The position numbers and the translations under genes are program-made. Source: an uncultured Blautia sp. (lineage in GTDB: Bacteria; Bacillota; Clostridia; Lachnospirales; Lachnospiraceae). Taken from it: a DNA stretch of 7,114 nt. The stretch spans positions 1 through 7,114 of the forward strand of contig CAKRPO010000081.1 in NCBI GenBank assembly GCA_934378195.1, in the 5' to 3' direction. This document shows positions 1 through 6,272 of this stretch, in pieces (within the stretch, counting starts at the first letter, position 1; every line of letters begins with the position of its first letter). The notes below the pieces were generated by a model. The model made no database searches and was not told where the DNA came from. It saw nothing but the letters and a program-made list of their open reading frames with translations.

Positions 1-26
1 AGATTTAACCTGCCTTTCTGTCCATG

Positions 27-57
27 CAGACAGCTTCTTTTTATCATATGCTGTCTG
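27..57 (-). other. Hairpin downstream of the ATPase gene, possible transcript end
   Basis: CAGACAGC (27-34) and GCTGTCTG (50-57) form an 8-bp stem with a 15-nt loop about 55 nt after the ATPase stop. Neither strand has a T-tract after it, so it is not a classic terminator. It may protect a processed 3' end, or the true terminator may lie left of the window. The remaining bases of 1-109 show no gene. Confidence 0.4.
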
Positions 58-109
58 TCATCTACCTGTTAATCATAACACGGACAGAAACGTTGGTACA
101 GATGAATTT

Positions 110-898
110 TTAAATATAATACTCCACTTCCCGCACAGCCCCGTCTTTCTCAAACAGTGCTTTCATAACATTTCTCCTGATCTGGAGAAAGTCATAGCTG
201 CTTCTCTCGCGAGGTCTTGGAAGTTCTACTTCGATATCTGCTTTTATAACACCTGGTTTAGATGACAACACAATAATACGATCACTGAGATAAATTGCTT
301 CATCAATATCATGTGTTACCATCACCATCGTTGTTTTTTCCCTTTCCCAGATCTTCAGAAGTTCTTCCTGAAGATCAATTCTGGTAAACGCATCCAGTGC
401 TCCGAATGGTTCATCAAGAAGCAGAAGTCTCGGTTTCGTTGCAAGTCCTCTGGCAATGCTGACTCTCTGCTGCATACCGCCTGATAACTGAGATGGAAGT
501 GCCTTTCCAAACGCTTCCAGTCCAACCAACTGCAGATATTTTTCTGCTGTTTTCTGCTCCTGATCTGCTGATGCTTTTGAAGGAAGTGTAAATGCAATGT
601 TCTGTTCTGCACTAAGCCATGGAAAAAGCCGTGCCTCCTGAAAAATCATACTGCATTTTCCTGAAGGTTCCGTAACTTTTTCTTCATCAATAAAAATTTC
701 TCCTGCTGTTGGTTTCTCCAACGCAGTGATCATCTTTAGCAATGTACTCTTTCCACATCCACTGGAACCGATCAGTGAAACAAACTCGCCTTCTTTTACA
801 TCCAGATTAATATTCTTGAGTACTTCTACCGTCTGGTTCTGGATCTGGAAATTCTTTTTTACATTTTCGATGCGTAATATTGTCTTTTTTCTGCTCAT
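110..898 (-). CDS. ABC transporter ATPase, SsuB/TauB/NrtD type (nitrate/sulfonate/taurine family)
   Basis: Cytoplasmic ATPase that should power the importer formed with the permease and binding protein just upstream. From the ATG at 898 the protein is 262 aa, usual for the family. Visible motifs are Walker A GSSGCGKST (about residues 44-52), a Q-loop glutamine in IFQEARLFPW (about 87), the signature LSGGMQQRVSIARG (about 138-151), Walker B LLLLDEPFGALD (about 158-169) and the switch histidine in THDIDEA (196). The LFPW stretch after the Q-loop and the DAFTR stretch after the D-loop are typical of SsuB/TauB. A longer frame opens at a TTG at 922, but those extra codons contain the GGAGGA ribosome binding site (909-914), ten nt before the ATG, so I take the ATG. 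It starts 4 nt after the permease stop, which implies translational coupling. No residue is missing. The substrate cannot be told from the ATPase. Confidence 0.95.
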   Translation of the reverse strand: MSRKKTILRIENVKKNFQIQNQTVEVLKNINLDVKEGEFVSLIGSSGCGKSTLLKMITALEKPTAGEIFIDEEKVTEPSGKCSMIFQEARLFPWLSAEQNIAFTLPSKASADQEQKTAEKYLQLVGLEAFGKALPSQLSGGMQQRVSIARGLATKPRLLLLDEPFGALDAFTRIDLQEELLKIWEREKTTMVMVTHDIDEAIYLSDRIIVLSSKPGVIKADIEVELPRPRERSSYDFLQIRRNVMKALFEKDGAVREVEYYI

Positions 899-902
899 GA
901 TC

Positions 903-1706
903 CTAATTTCCTCCGCCTGCAAAACGTTTGCTGATATAATTCTGGAAAACCAGAAGGACTCTGTCTATCAGAAAACCAATCACACCAATCACCAACACCA
1001 GCACATACATATTTGAAGCCTGTGCCAGAGATTTTGCAAACATGATCATATATCCGATTCCACTGGTAGCTCCGATCATTTCTGCCGCTACCACACTCAC
1101 CCATGCTCCGCCGATTCCCAGGCGTAGCCCTGTAAGAATATGATACAGTGCCGATGGAAGAATAATTTTGAAAATTATTTTTCTTTTGCTGATCCTGTAT
1201 ACATATGCCACCTCCAGCAGCTTCCGGTCTACACTCAGAACCCCTGCCAGAGTATTCAGTAATATAGGCCAGAGCGCTCCGATAATAATAATGGAAATAT
1301 TTGCCGCTTCTCCAATTCCCAGAATAATAATGAAAATAGGTATCAGCGCAATTACCGGAATTGGTCTTAAAATATTTACCAGTGAAGACAGCATCTTATT
1401 CACCGGAACAAAGAGTCCCATCAGAAATCCTAAAACAATTCCAATTACACTGGCAATCAGAAATCCTACGATTACTCTCTGGAAACTGATCAGTAAGCCC
1501 TGTCCAAGCTTTCCGGATGTAACCAGCTGTACAAAAGTTTCGGCCAGCTTTGATGGAGGCGGGATCACATTTCCATTGATTCTGCCTGTATCAGACGCCC
1601 ACTCCCACAAGATAAGGATCAGTACCGGAAAAAAAACTGCATAAAATATATTCTTCCCTGTACTTATAAAGCCTTTTTTCTCTTCATTTGCATAATATCC
1701 AATCAT
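903..1706 (-). CDS. ABC transporter permease, SsuC/TauC type (BPD_transp_1 fold)
   Basis: Integral membrane subunit of the importer, 267 aa, usual for SsuC/TauC. After a short charged N-terminus there are about six hydrophobic segments: roughly 18-36, 76-100, 108-130, 133-153, 195-225 and 233-255. The cytoplasmic EAA loop that docks on the ATPase is at about 165-185 and ends in the conserved FKIILPSAL. Downstream, TGLRLGIGGAWVSVVAAEM is typical of the sulfonate/nitrate subfamily. The usual EAA-loop glycine appears replaced by Arg171, a mild departure. The start codon overlaps the stop of the binding-protein gene (ATGA, 1703-1706). An AGGTG ribosome binding site at 1717-1721, inside that gene, lies 10 nt upstream. 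The overlap and the 4-nt gap to the ATPase gene argue for one mRNA and equal output. Family assignment is firm; substrate is not. Confidence 0.94.
   Translation of the reverse strand: MIGYYANEEKKGFISTGKNIFYAVFFPVLILILWEWASDTGRINGNVIPPPSKLAETFVQLVTSGKLGQGLLISFQRVIVGFLIASVIGIVLGFLMGLFVPVNKMLSSLVNILRPIPVIALIPIFIIILGIGEAANISIIIIGALWPILLNTLAGVLSVDRKLLEVAYVYRISKRKIIFKIILPSALYHILTGLRLGIGGAWVSVVAAEMIGATSGIGYMIMFAKSLAQASNMYVLVLVIGVIGFLIDRVLLVFQNYISKRFAGGGN
909..914 (-). promoter_or_regulatory. Ribosome binding site that fixes the start of the ATPase gene
   Basis: GGAGGA on the minus strand, 10 nt upstream of the ATG at 898. It lies in the last codons of the permease gene and inside the extra codons of the alternative TTG start at 922, so that longer start is very unlikely. 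Confidence 0.75.
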
Positions 1707-2713
1707 TTCTGTTCATCACCTGTCTGACTGATTTTTTTCACATAGGAAAGGTCTAAAAGTGAATCACTGTCCACATCTTTCCCTACATAGTCCACACTCT
1801 TCATCCAGTCTACAAATTCTTCATATGCCTTTTTGTCATCATTGCTGAAATCTGAGGCATATCTCTGCGGGAAATTGTCCTTCCATGCCGCTTCTACTGT
1901 AGCTACATCCTGCCCGGATGCATCTGCATAAAATTTTATGTATTCGTCCTGATGACTGTCTGCATAATCCCAGGTATCATTGATCAGTTCCAGGACTTTC
2001 TCAGTGATTTCAGGATATTTCTCTGCAAATACTTCCCTTCCTACTACATAATTGTAAATAGGAACCTGGTCGTCATCCAGAATATAGGCACTTCCTTCAT
2101 CTTCAAGCTGCTGTGCAACTACGCTTCCAAGAGGAACTGCATCTACATCTCCGTTTCTCAGAGATGTTACCGCTTCAGATCCCACATTTAACAGGTTCAC
2201 ATCATCCAGAGAAAGTCCTGCTTTCTCCAGATATTTTGCAACTGCATAATGAGTTACCGTTCCTACATAAGTTCCTACATTTTTGCCTTTCAGATCTGCA
2301 GTTGTTTTGATTCCCGAATCAGCTCTTGCCGCCAGAACATATTCATTGTCATATAAATAATTGACTGCCAGAATTTTTGTTCCATACCCGCTGGCAGCTC
2401 CGGAAACCGCCGGAATATTCCCCATACTTGAGAAGTCGATCTCGCCTGCTGCAAAAGCTGTATTCTGATCAACACCGCTTCCCCATTCTGATAATTCTAC
2501 ATCCACATCATAGTCCAGATTATCGAAATATCCATCCAGAAGCCCGATCTCTTTTGCATAATTAAAAATAGCAATTCCATATACACTCATATCTGCCAGA
2601 TGAAGTTCTACTTTTTCTTTCCCTGAATCTGCTGCAGATACGGTAAATACATTTCCTGTAATTCCTGCTGTCAGTGCTGTTACCAGCAAAACACTCATCA
2701 ATTTTTTCTTCAT
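1703..2713 (-). CDS. ABC transporter substrate-binding protein, SsuA/TauA/NrtA-like (NMT1/THI5-like fold)
   Basis: Exported solute-binding protein of 336 aa. The N-terminus is a Sec signal peptide: MKKK, a hydrophobic core to about residue 20, and an AXA-type site near VSAA (25-28). The mature part has hallmarks of the sulfonate/nitrate/thiamine-precursor family: AFAAGEIDFSSMGNIPAV (about 87-104), DLKGKNVGTYVGTVTHY, and LRNGDVDAVPLGSVVAQQL, where counted dose-of-genes style motifs line the ligand cleft. Members bind aliphatic sulfonates, taurine, nitrate, bicarbonate, pyrimidines or aromatic acids, so the ligand is open. An oddity is the lack of any lipobox cysteine after the signal core, although Gram-positive binding proteins are normally lipid-anchored. 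A GAGGAG ribosome binding site at 2719-2724 is 5 nt before the ATG. It overlaps the permease start by 4 nt and follows the split-barrel gene after 130 nt with no visible terminator. Confidence 0.93.
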   Translation of the reverse strand: MKKKLMSVLLVTALTAGITGNVFTVSAADSGKEKVELHLADMSVYGIAIFNYAKEIGLLDGYFDNLDYDVDVELSEWGSGVDQNTAFAAGEIDFSSMGNIPAVSGAASGYGTKILAVNYLYDNEYVLAARADSGIKTTADLKGKNVGTYVGTVTHYAVAKYLEKAGLSLDDVNLLNVGSEAVTSLRNGDVDAVPLGSVVAQQLEDEGSAYILDDDQVPIYNYVVGREVFAEKYPEITEKVLELINDTWDYADSHQDEYIKFYADASGQDVATVEAAWKDNFPQRYASDFSNDDKKAYEEFVDWMKSVDYVGKDVDSDSLLDLSYVKKISQTGDEQK

Positions 2714-2843
2714 AAGCTCTCCTCTTTCCTTCTGTTCAGTCTGTTTCTATGTTCTTTCCATCTCTATTCTTTCTGTTACCTGTTTTTATGTGTTGCTTTA
2801 TATTCCTTCGTTATATTTTTTGCCTTACTCATGTTTTTACTTT
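2714..2843 (-). other. Purine-rich gap between the split-barrel gene and the binding-protein gene
   Basis: 130 nt whose minus strand is strongly purine-rich (long A/G runs, almost no C), ending in the ribosome binding site of the binding-protein gene. I find no hairpin with a T-tract, no riboswitch core and no convincing promoter. An 18-codon frame, ATG at 2832 to TAA at 2776, encodes a lysine-rich peptide but lacks a ribosome binding site. The stretch is most simply an unstructured intercistronic leader that leaves the downstream ribosome binding site open. Confidence 0.5.
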
Positions 2844-3311
2844 TTAATTCTGCACTACCAGTCTGTCCAGATGCTTCAAGATTGGATGTTTTTCTTCCTC
2901 TTCGACTCTTCTCTTTTCAAAAGTCTCTTCTTTTATTTCAACAGGCTCTATCCGCCATACTGCTGAAAGGTCAATCTTTCCATGTTTCTCCTGAACCTCT
3001 CTGTACGCCGCTTCAAATTCTCTGCCAGCAATCAGAGAACGATACGGATATCCTTTGATCTGATAGCTCTTATTTCCATTACGGATATTCACTGATACAG
3101 GTTTATGAAACCAGATACTGTAAACCATGTTTTTGTTTGTCTGCGAAGTCTCGATCAGTTCTTTATATTCAATATATCCCTGTTCATTGATCCGAAGCGA
3201 CTGCTTAAACACCACATTCAGATTTCCATTTCTTCCTGTTGTTGCCAGCACCTTGATACTCTGGGGAGCATCAAACAGTTCTTTGATTTCTTTTGTCAGT
3301 TCGATGACCAT
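2844..3311 (-). CDS. FMN-binding split-barrel protein, pyridoxamine 5'-phosphate oxidase-like
   Basis: Small cytoplasmic protein of 155 aa. The opening stretch, about residues 12-55, follows the split-barrel pattern: a first strand in IKVLATTGRNGNLNVV (19-34), then KQSLRINEQGYIEY, a helix start with TNKNM (58-62), and a strand in PVSVNIRNG (71-79). Relatives bind FMN (or F420 or haem) and act as flavin reductases, oxidases or redox carriers. The C-terminal third (about 125-155) is highly charged and probably helical. Its ATG is only 12 nt past the radical SAM stop, and its AGGAGG site (3320-3325) overlaps that stop codon, so the two proteins are very likely co-translated and functionally paired. 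I infer electron transfer or flavin reduction for the radical SAM step. True pyridoxamine-phosphate oxidase activity is unlikely at this length. Fold assignment fairly sure; function unknown. Confidence 0.75.
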   Translation of the reverse strand: MVIELTKEIKELFDAPQSIKVLATTGRNGNLNVVFKQSLRINEQGYIEYKELIETSQTNKNMVYSIWFHKPVSVNIRNGNKSYQIKGYPYRSLIAGREFEAAYREVQEKHGKIDLSAVWRIEPVEIKEETFEKRRVEEEEKHPILKHLDRLVVQN

Positions 3312-3319
3312 TTTTTTGT

Positions 3320-3325
3320 CCTCCT
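3320..3325 (-). promoter_or_regulatory. Ribosome binding site overlapping the radical SAM stop codon
   Basis: AGGAGG on the minus strand, 8 nt before the ATG of the split-barrel gene. The TAG stop of the radical SAM gene (3324-3326) shares bases with it, so ribosomes ending the first gene sit on the start signal of the second. Confidence 0.75.
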
Positions 3326-4562
3326 AAATTCTGGATAAATCGGTATCCGGATGGTTTCCGCATCGTCTGTAGTTATCCATATCAATCGAAATATTATATT
3401 TTCTTCTCAACTCATCAAATCCTTTGGAAAGTCTTACATAGTATTCCAGAGATGGTGTTTTCTGTCTGAAGAAAACGGACCCGGGTGCCACTGTCCAGAC
3501 GCATCCTACGGGACTGACGCCGTTCTTTGCAAAGTCTTCCGCTTCTTCCAGAACACGTCCCAACGCTTCCTCCTCTGAGGTGAAACCATTAGGTTTTGCC
3601 AGTTCTACTCCTGCAACCAGTCCTGTATTTACATATCCTCTTCCGAAAATATCCACTGCCTGGAATAATCTTTCTTTCCATTCCTGATATCCGATCCTTG
3701 CAGCTTTTCCGGGACAGATCCACTGAAACAGTTCATCATTCAGTACTTCAATATCTGCAGTATAACTCATCAGTCCTGTTTCATCGTGAAGACGCTGTAA
3801 CTGATTTTTATTAAATGCTGTACCGATCAACTGACTTGGAAATCTTTTGCCGCCAAAATTTTTGCCGATTCTTTTCAGGATATCAATATAAAGATTTACT
3901 TCATCATCCAGAAGTTCTTCTCCATCCAAGATTGTTCCACCTGTGAGAAAAACACTGGTATATCTTCCCGGTTGTTTTAATGCTTCCTGCACAGTCTCCT
4001 CAATGTCATCCAGATTTACAAACTGAGGTTTTCCACTCTTCTTATATGTCGCTGCAATCGCGCAATACTTACATCCATGTCCCGGTGTCTGCCAGAACTG
4101 GCAGAACTGATTTGGGTTGATATCTATTCTCTGCGGTCTTGCCCAGGCAATATGCCACATAGGTCTTCCACTGCTTGTCGTCTTATTATAGAAGTCCGGT
4201 TTCTCCCAGTAAAAGACCTCCTCCAACGGTTTCCCCTCATCGCAGATCATAATCTTATCATCTATCACATCTACGATAAGTGGTTCCCTGATTCCCTGCA
4301 CTCTCACATCTCCCGTAAGAATACTGGTTCCGTCACGCATAAGCAGGGAAAAAGGCGTCAGATCTGTTTTTTCCATTGCAAAGCTTCTGCTCTGAGTCTG
4401 ATGGATCTGCGGATCAACTTTCTTCAATGCCGCATCTGTAAAATGTACGCCGCGTCGCTGTGCATCTGTTTTTATAATAATAAATGGTGAAACTTCCGGA
4501 TACTTTTCTATCACTTCTGTGATACTCAGTTCCTCATCCCGCCAGTTTGTCTTGTTTTCCAT
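3324..4562 (-). CDS. Divergent radical SAM protein with CX9CX2C cluster motif, function unknown
   Basis: Cytoplasmic [4Fe-4S] enzyme of 412 aa expected to cleave SAM to the 5'-deoxyadenosyl radical. Residues 1-150 are a family-specific N-terminal region I cannot name. Cys154, Cys164 and Cys167 in CQFWQTPGHGCKYC give CX9CX2C instead of the usual CX3CX2C. The aromatic residue before the third cysteine is kept, as is a following SAM-site glycine motif, FLTGGT (205-210). Later segments (IGTAFN 246-251, ADIEVLND 269-276, GLVAGVE 314-320, PVGCVWTVAPGS 351-362) fit successive strands of a radical SAM barrel. Other cysteines (107, 283, 354, 401) do not form an obvious second cluster. In layout it recalls the MSMEG_0568-type radical SAM proteins of nitrilase gene clusters, but this is from memory and untested. 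It sits 32 nt after metK, with GAGGAG (4569-4574) 6 nt before its ATG, and 12 nt before the flavin-barrel gene. Confidence 0.85.
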   Translation of the reverse strand: MENKTNWRDEELSITEVIEKYPEVSPFIIIKTDAQRRGVHFTDAALKKVDPQIHQTQSRSFAMEKTDLTPFSLLMRDGTSILTGDVRVQGIREPLIVDVIDDKIMICDEGKPLEEVFYWEKPDFYNKTTSSGRPMWHIAWARPQRIDINPNQFCQFWQTPGHGCKYCAIAATYKKSGKPQFVNLDDIEETVQEALKQPGRYTSVFLTGGTILDGEELLDDEVNLYIDILKRIGKNFGGKRFPSQLIGTAFNKNQLQRLHDETGLMSYTADIEVLNDELFQWICPGKAARIGYQEWKERLFQAVDIFGRGYVNTGLVAGVELAKPNGFTSEEEALGRVLEEAEDFAKNGVSPVGCVWTVAPGSVFFRQKTPSLEYYVRLSKGFDELRRKYNISIDMDNYRRCGNHPDTDLSRI

Positions 4563-4579
4563 ATTATTCTCCTCTCTGC

Positions 4580-4601
4580 GCTGTACAGATTTTTTTACAG
4601 C
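4580..4601 (-). other. Small hairpin across the metK stop codon
   Basis: GCTGTA (4580-4585) pairs with TACAGC (4596-4601) over a 10-nt loop, and the metK TAA (4595-4597) lies in the stem. There is no T-tract on the minus strand after it, so it is not a terminator. It may be chance or a minor intercistronic RNA structure. Confidence 0.3.
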
Positions 4602-5776
4602 AGATATTTCTTTATCTCCTCAACCTTATTCAGCTTTTCCCACGGAAGCTCAATATCTGTTCTTCCGAAATGTCCATAAGCTGCTGTCTGCTTGTAGATT
4701 GGTCTGCGCAGATCCAGTGCATCAATGATAGCCGCAGGTCTGAGATCAAAGACTTTCTCAATAAGCTCTACGATCACTTTCTCCGGAACTTTTCCGGTGC
4801 CAAAAGTATCTGCTGCAATAGATACTGGTTTTGCCACGCCGATCGCATATGCCAGTTCTATTTCTACTTTTTCTGCAACACCTGCTGCCACCAGGTTTTT
4901 TGCGACCCATCTTGCAGCATAGGCAGCTGATCTGTCAACTTTTGTCGGATCTTTTCCGGAGAATGCTCCACCGCCATGACGTCCGGTTCCACCGTAGGTA
5001 TCAACAATAATCTTTCTTCCTGTCAGTCCTGAATCGCTCTGCGGTCCTCCGATCACGAAACGTCCGGTTGGATTTACATAGTAGATTGTGTCTTCATCCA
5101 GAAGATTTTCCGGAATCACCGGTCGGATCACATACTGGATAATATCTTTCTTAATCTGTTCCAGGCTTACATCCTCGCTGTGCTGTGTGGAAATTACAAT
5201 AGTATGGATTCGTTTCACACGATCGTTATCATCAAACTCAACTGTCACCTGTGATTTTCCATCCGGTCCCAGGTATGGAAGTGTGCCATCCTTTCTTATC
5301 TTTGCAAGCTGTCTTGTGAGTCTGTGTGCAAAGGAAATTGCAGGCGGCAGATATTCAGGAGTTTCATTTGTCGCATATCCAAAAATGATTCCCTGATCTC
5401 CGGCTCCTGTACCGAAGTCTTTGGTTTCTCCTTCCTGTTTGGATTCGTATGCTCTGTCCACCCCCAACGCAATATCCGGTGACTGTTCATCAATTCCGGT
5501 AAGCACTGAGATGGAATCTGCATCAAATCCTCCAACCTGTCCGGTATAGCCGATATCTCTGACTGTATTCCGCACGATCTTCGGGATGTCTACATATGCC
5601 TTGGTACTGATCTCCCCGACTACAAGTGCAAGTCCTGTTGCAACGGTTGTCTCTGCTGCTACTCTGGAGTATGGATCCTGCTCCAGCAATGCATCCAGAA
5701 TCGCATCTGAGATCTGATCTGCAATTTTGTCCGGATGCCCTTCTGTTACTGATTCTTATGTAAATAATTTCGCCAT
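4595..5776 (-). pseudogene. metK: S-adenosylmethionine synthetase (metK) with an in-frame stop at codon 7
   Basis: MetK makes SAM from methionine and ATP. The full frame from the ATG at 5776 is 393 codons, the family's normal length. Hallmarks include GHPDK (residues 13-17, with the catalytic His14 and metal-binding Asp16), [12 protein letters not shown] (124-135) and GGGAFSGKD (268-276). The start is clear: AAGGAG at 5786-5791, 9 nt before the ATG, then MAKLFT. Codon 7, however, reads TAA (5756-5758), where the family has serine in the conserved [16 protein letters not shown] to TAA is one base change, G to T at 5757 on the plus strand. The next in-frame candidate start is a TTG at 5689 (codon 30) with no ribosome binding site, and it would remove GHPDK. 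No other lesion is visible, so the change is very recent or is a sequencing or assembly error. The gene leads the run toward the radical SAM gene. I am sure of the family and the stop codon as given, not of loss of function in the organism. Confidence 0.9.
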
Positions 5777-5785
5777 AATAATATT

Positions 5786-5791
5786 CTCCTT
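5786..5791 (-). promoter_or_regulatory. metK ribosome binding site
   Basis: AAGGAG on the minus strand, 9 nt upstream of the ATG at 5776. It shows that translation starts before the TAA at codon 7 and supports the ATG over the downstream TTG. Confidence 0.8.
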
Positions 5792-5799
5792 CGTTATCT

Positions 5800-5843
5800 G
5801 TTTTGTTAGTTGTTTTACTTACTGCTTTGACGTTTTGTTAGTT
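5800..5843 (-). repeat. 12-nt direct repeat in the metK leader
   Basis: The 12-mer gttttgttagtt (plus strand) occurs exactly at 5800-5811 and 5832-5843, 32 nt apart. Similarity continues imperfectly past each copy (gttttactt versus tttcactt). The copies lie just upstream of the metK ribosome binding site, inside the predicted 5' UTR. No function is evident. Confidence 0.6.
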
Positions 5844-5937
5844 TTTCACTTTCTTAATCTGTAACTTTAACGTCTCATTATTCAGAACTTTATTGTTTAT
5901 ATGTTCTGTCATTCATTCTTTTTTTGAACTTGGCGTT

Positions 5938-5967
5938 ATTATAATCATAGTTTTCATATCAACTCAA
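5938..5967 (-). promoter_or_regulatory. Predicted sigma-A-type promoter for metK and the downstream genes
   Basis: On the minus strand TTGAGT (-35, 5962-5967) is followed after 18 nt by a perfect TATAAT (-10, 5938-5943). Transcription would begin near 5931 and give a leader of about 155 nt before the metK ATG. One operator-like palindrome (5978-5991) lies just upstream of the -35 box, centred near -53. I saw no better promoter in the gap. Confidence 0.6.
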
Positions 5968-5977
5968 TATGATATTT

Positions 5978-5991
5978 AGGAAACGTTTTCA
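5978..5991. promoter_or_regulatory. LacI/CcpA-type operator (cre-like), promoter-proximal
   Basis: AGGAAACGTTTTCA matches the cre consensus TGWAANCGNTNWCA at all but two fixed positions, with the central CG typical of LacI-family operators. Its centre lies about 53 bp upstream of the predicted metK start, where CcpA or another LacI-type protein could activate rather than block. It shares an inverted 10-mer with the second site. Confidence 0.5.
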
Positions 5992-6081
5992 CATAATAGC
6001 AGCACTAACTCTGCTTTCCCATGTTCTGATCCTAAATCTATATAAAAAATACACCTGTTACTTCTTATTTCTCTTCTTCCG

Positions 6082-6095
6082 TGAAAACGTATTCA
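6082..6095. promoter_or_regulatory. LacI/CcpA-type operator (cre-like), distal
   Basis: TGAAAACGTATTCA is a near-perfect palindrome around a central CG and departs from the cre consensus at one fixed position. The flanking bases extend the dyad to GTGAAAACGTATTCAC. It is centred 104 bp from the other site. Confidence 0.55.
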
Positions 6096-6272
6096 CCTTT
6101 TAATTTGCAGGTTTTAAATCCATCTATCATTTAGTTTTTATCCACTACGTCAAAAATCCGCTACTGTTTCCTTTATTCTCAGTAACGAATTTTCTCTGCC
6201 TTCGCTATAATTTCACTATAAAAAGTGTTAGATTTCATTGACTGTGAATAACCAGATTTTTTATAGCACATC

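Noticed and set aside
898..922. TTG start at 922 for the ATPase, adding eight residues
   Set aside because: The extra codons contain the GGAGGA ribosome binding site that serves the ATG at 898, and the TTG has no site of its own.
2776..2832. 18-codon lysine-rich frame before the binding-protein gene
   Set aside because: It lacks a ribosome binding site, and its composition simply reflects the A-rich spacer. Kept only as part of the spacer note.
4077..4490. Open frame of 137 codons on the plus strand
   Set aside because: It is entirely antisense to the well-supported radical SAM gene, has no ribosome binding site or family pattern, and is a shadow frame. The same applies to the other plus-strand frames.
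4595..5689. metK starting at the TTG at 5689 as a real shorter protein
   Set aside because: There is no ribosome binding site before it, it would lack the catalytic GHPDK, and upstream in-frame codons match the MetK N-terminus up to a good ATG.
6179..6238. 19-codon frame on the minus strand in the metK upstream region
   Set aside because: It has no ribosome binding site, and its length is what chance allows in AT-rich DNA.
6238..6266. Plus-strand promoter TTGACT with TTATAG at 17-nt spacing
   Set aside because: The -10 element is weak and no plus-strand gene follows; it lies beside the terminator-like repeat.
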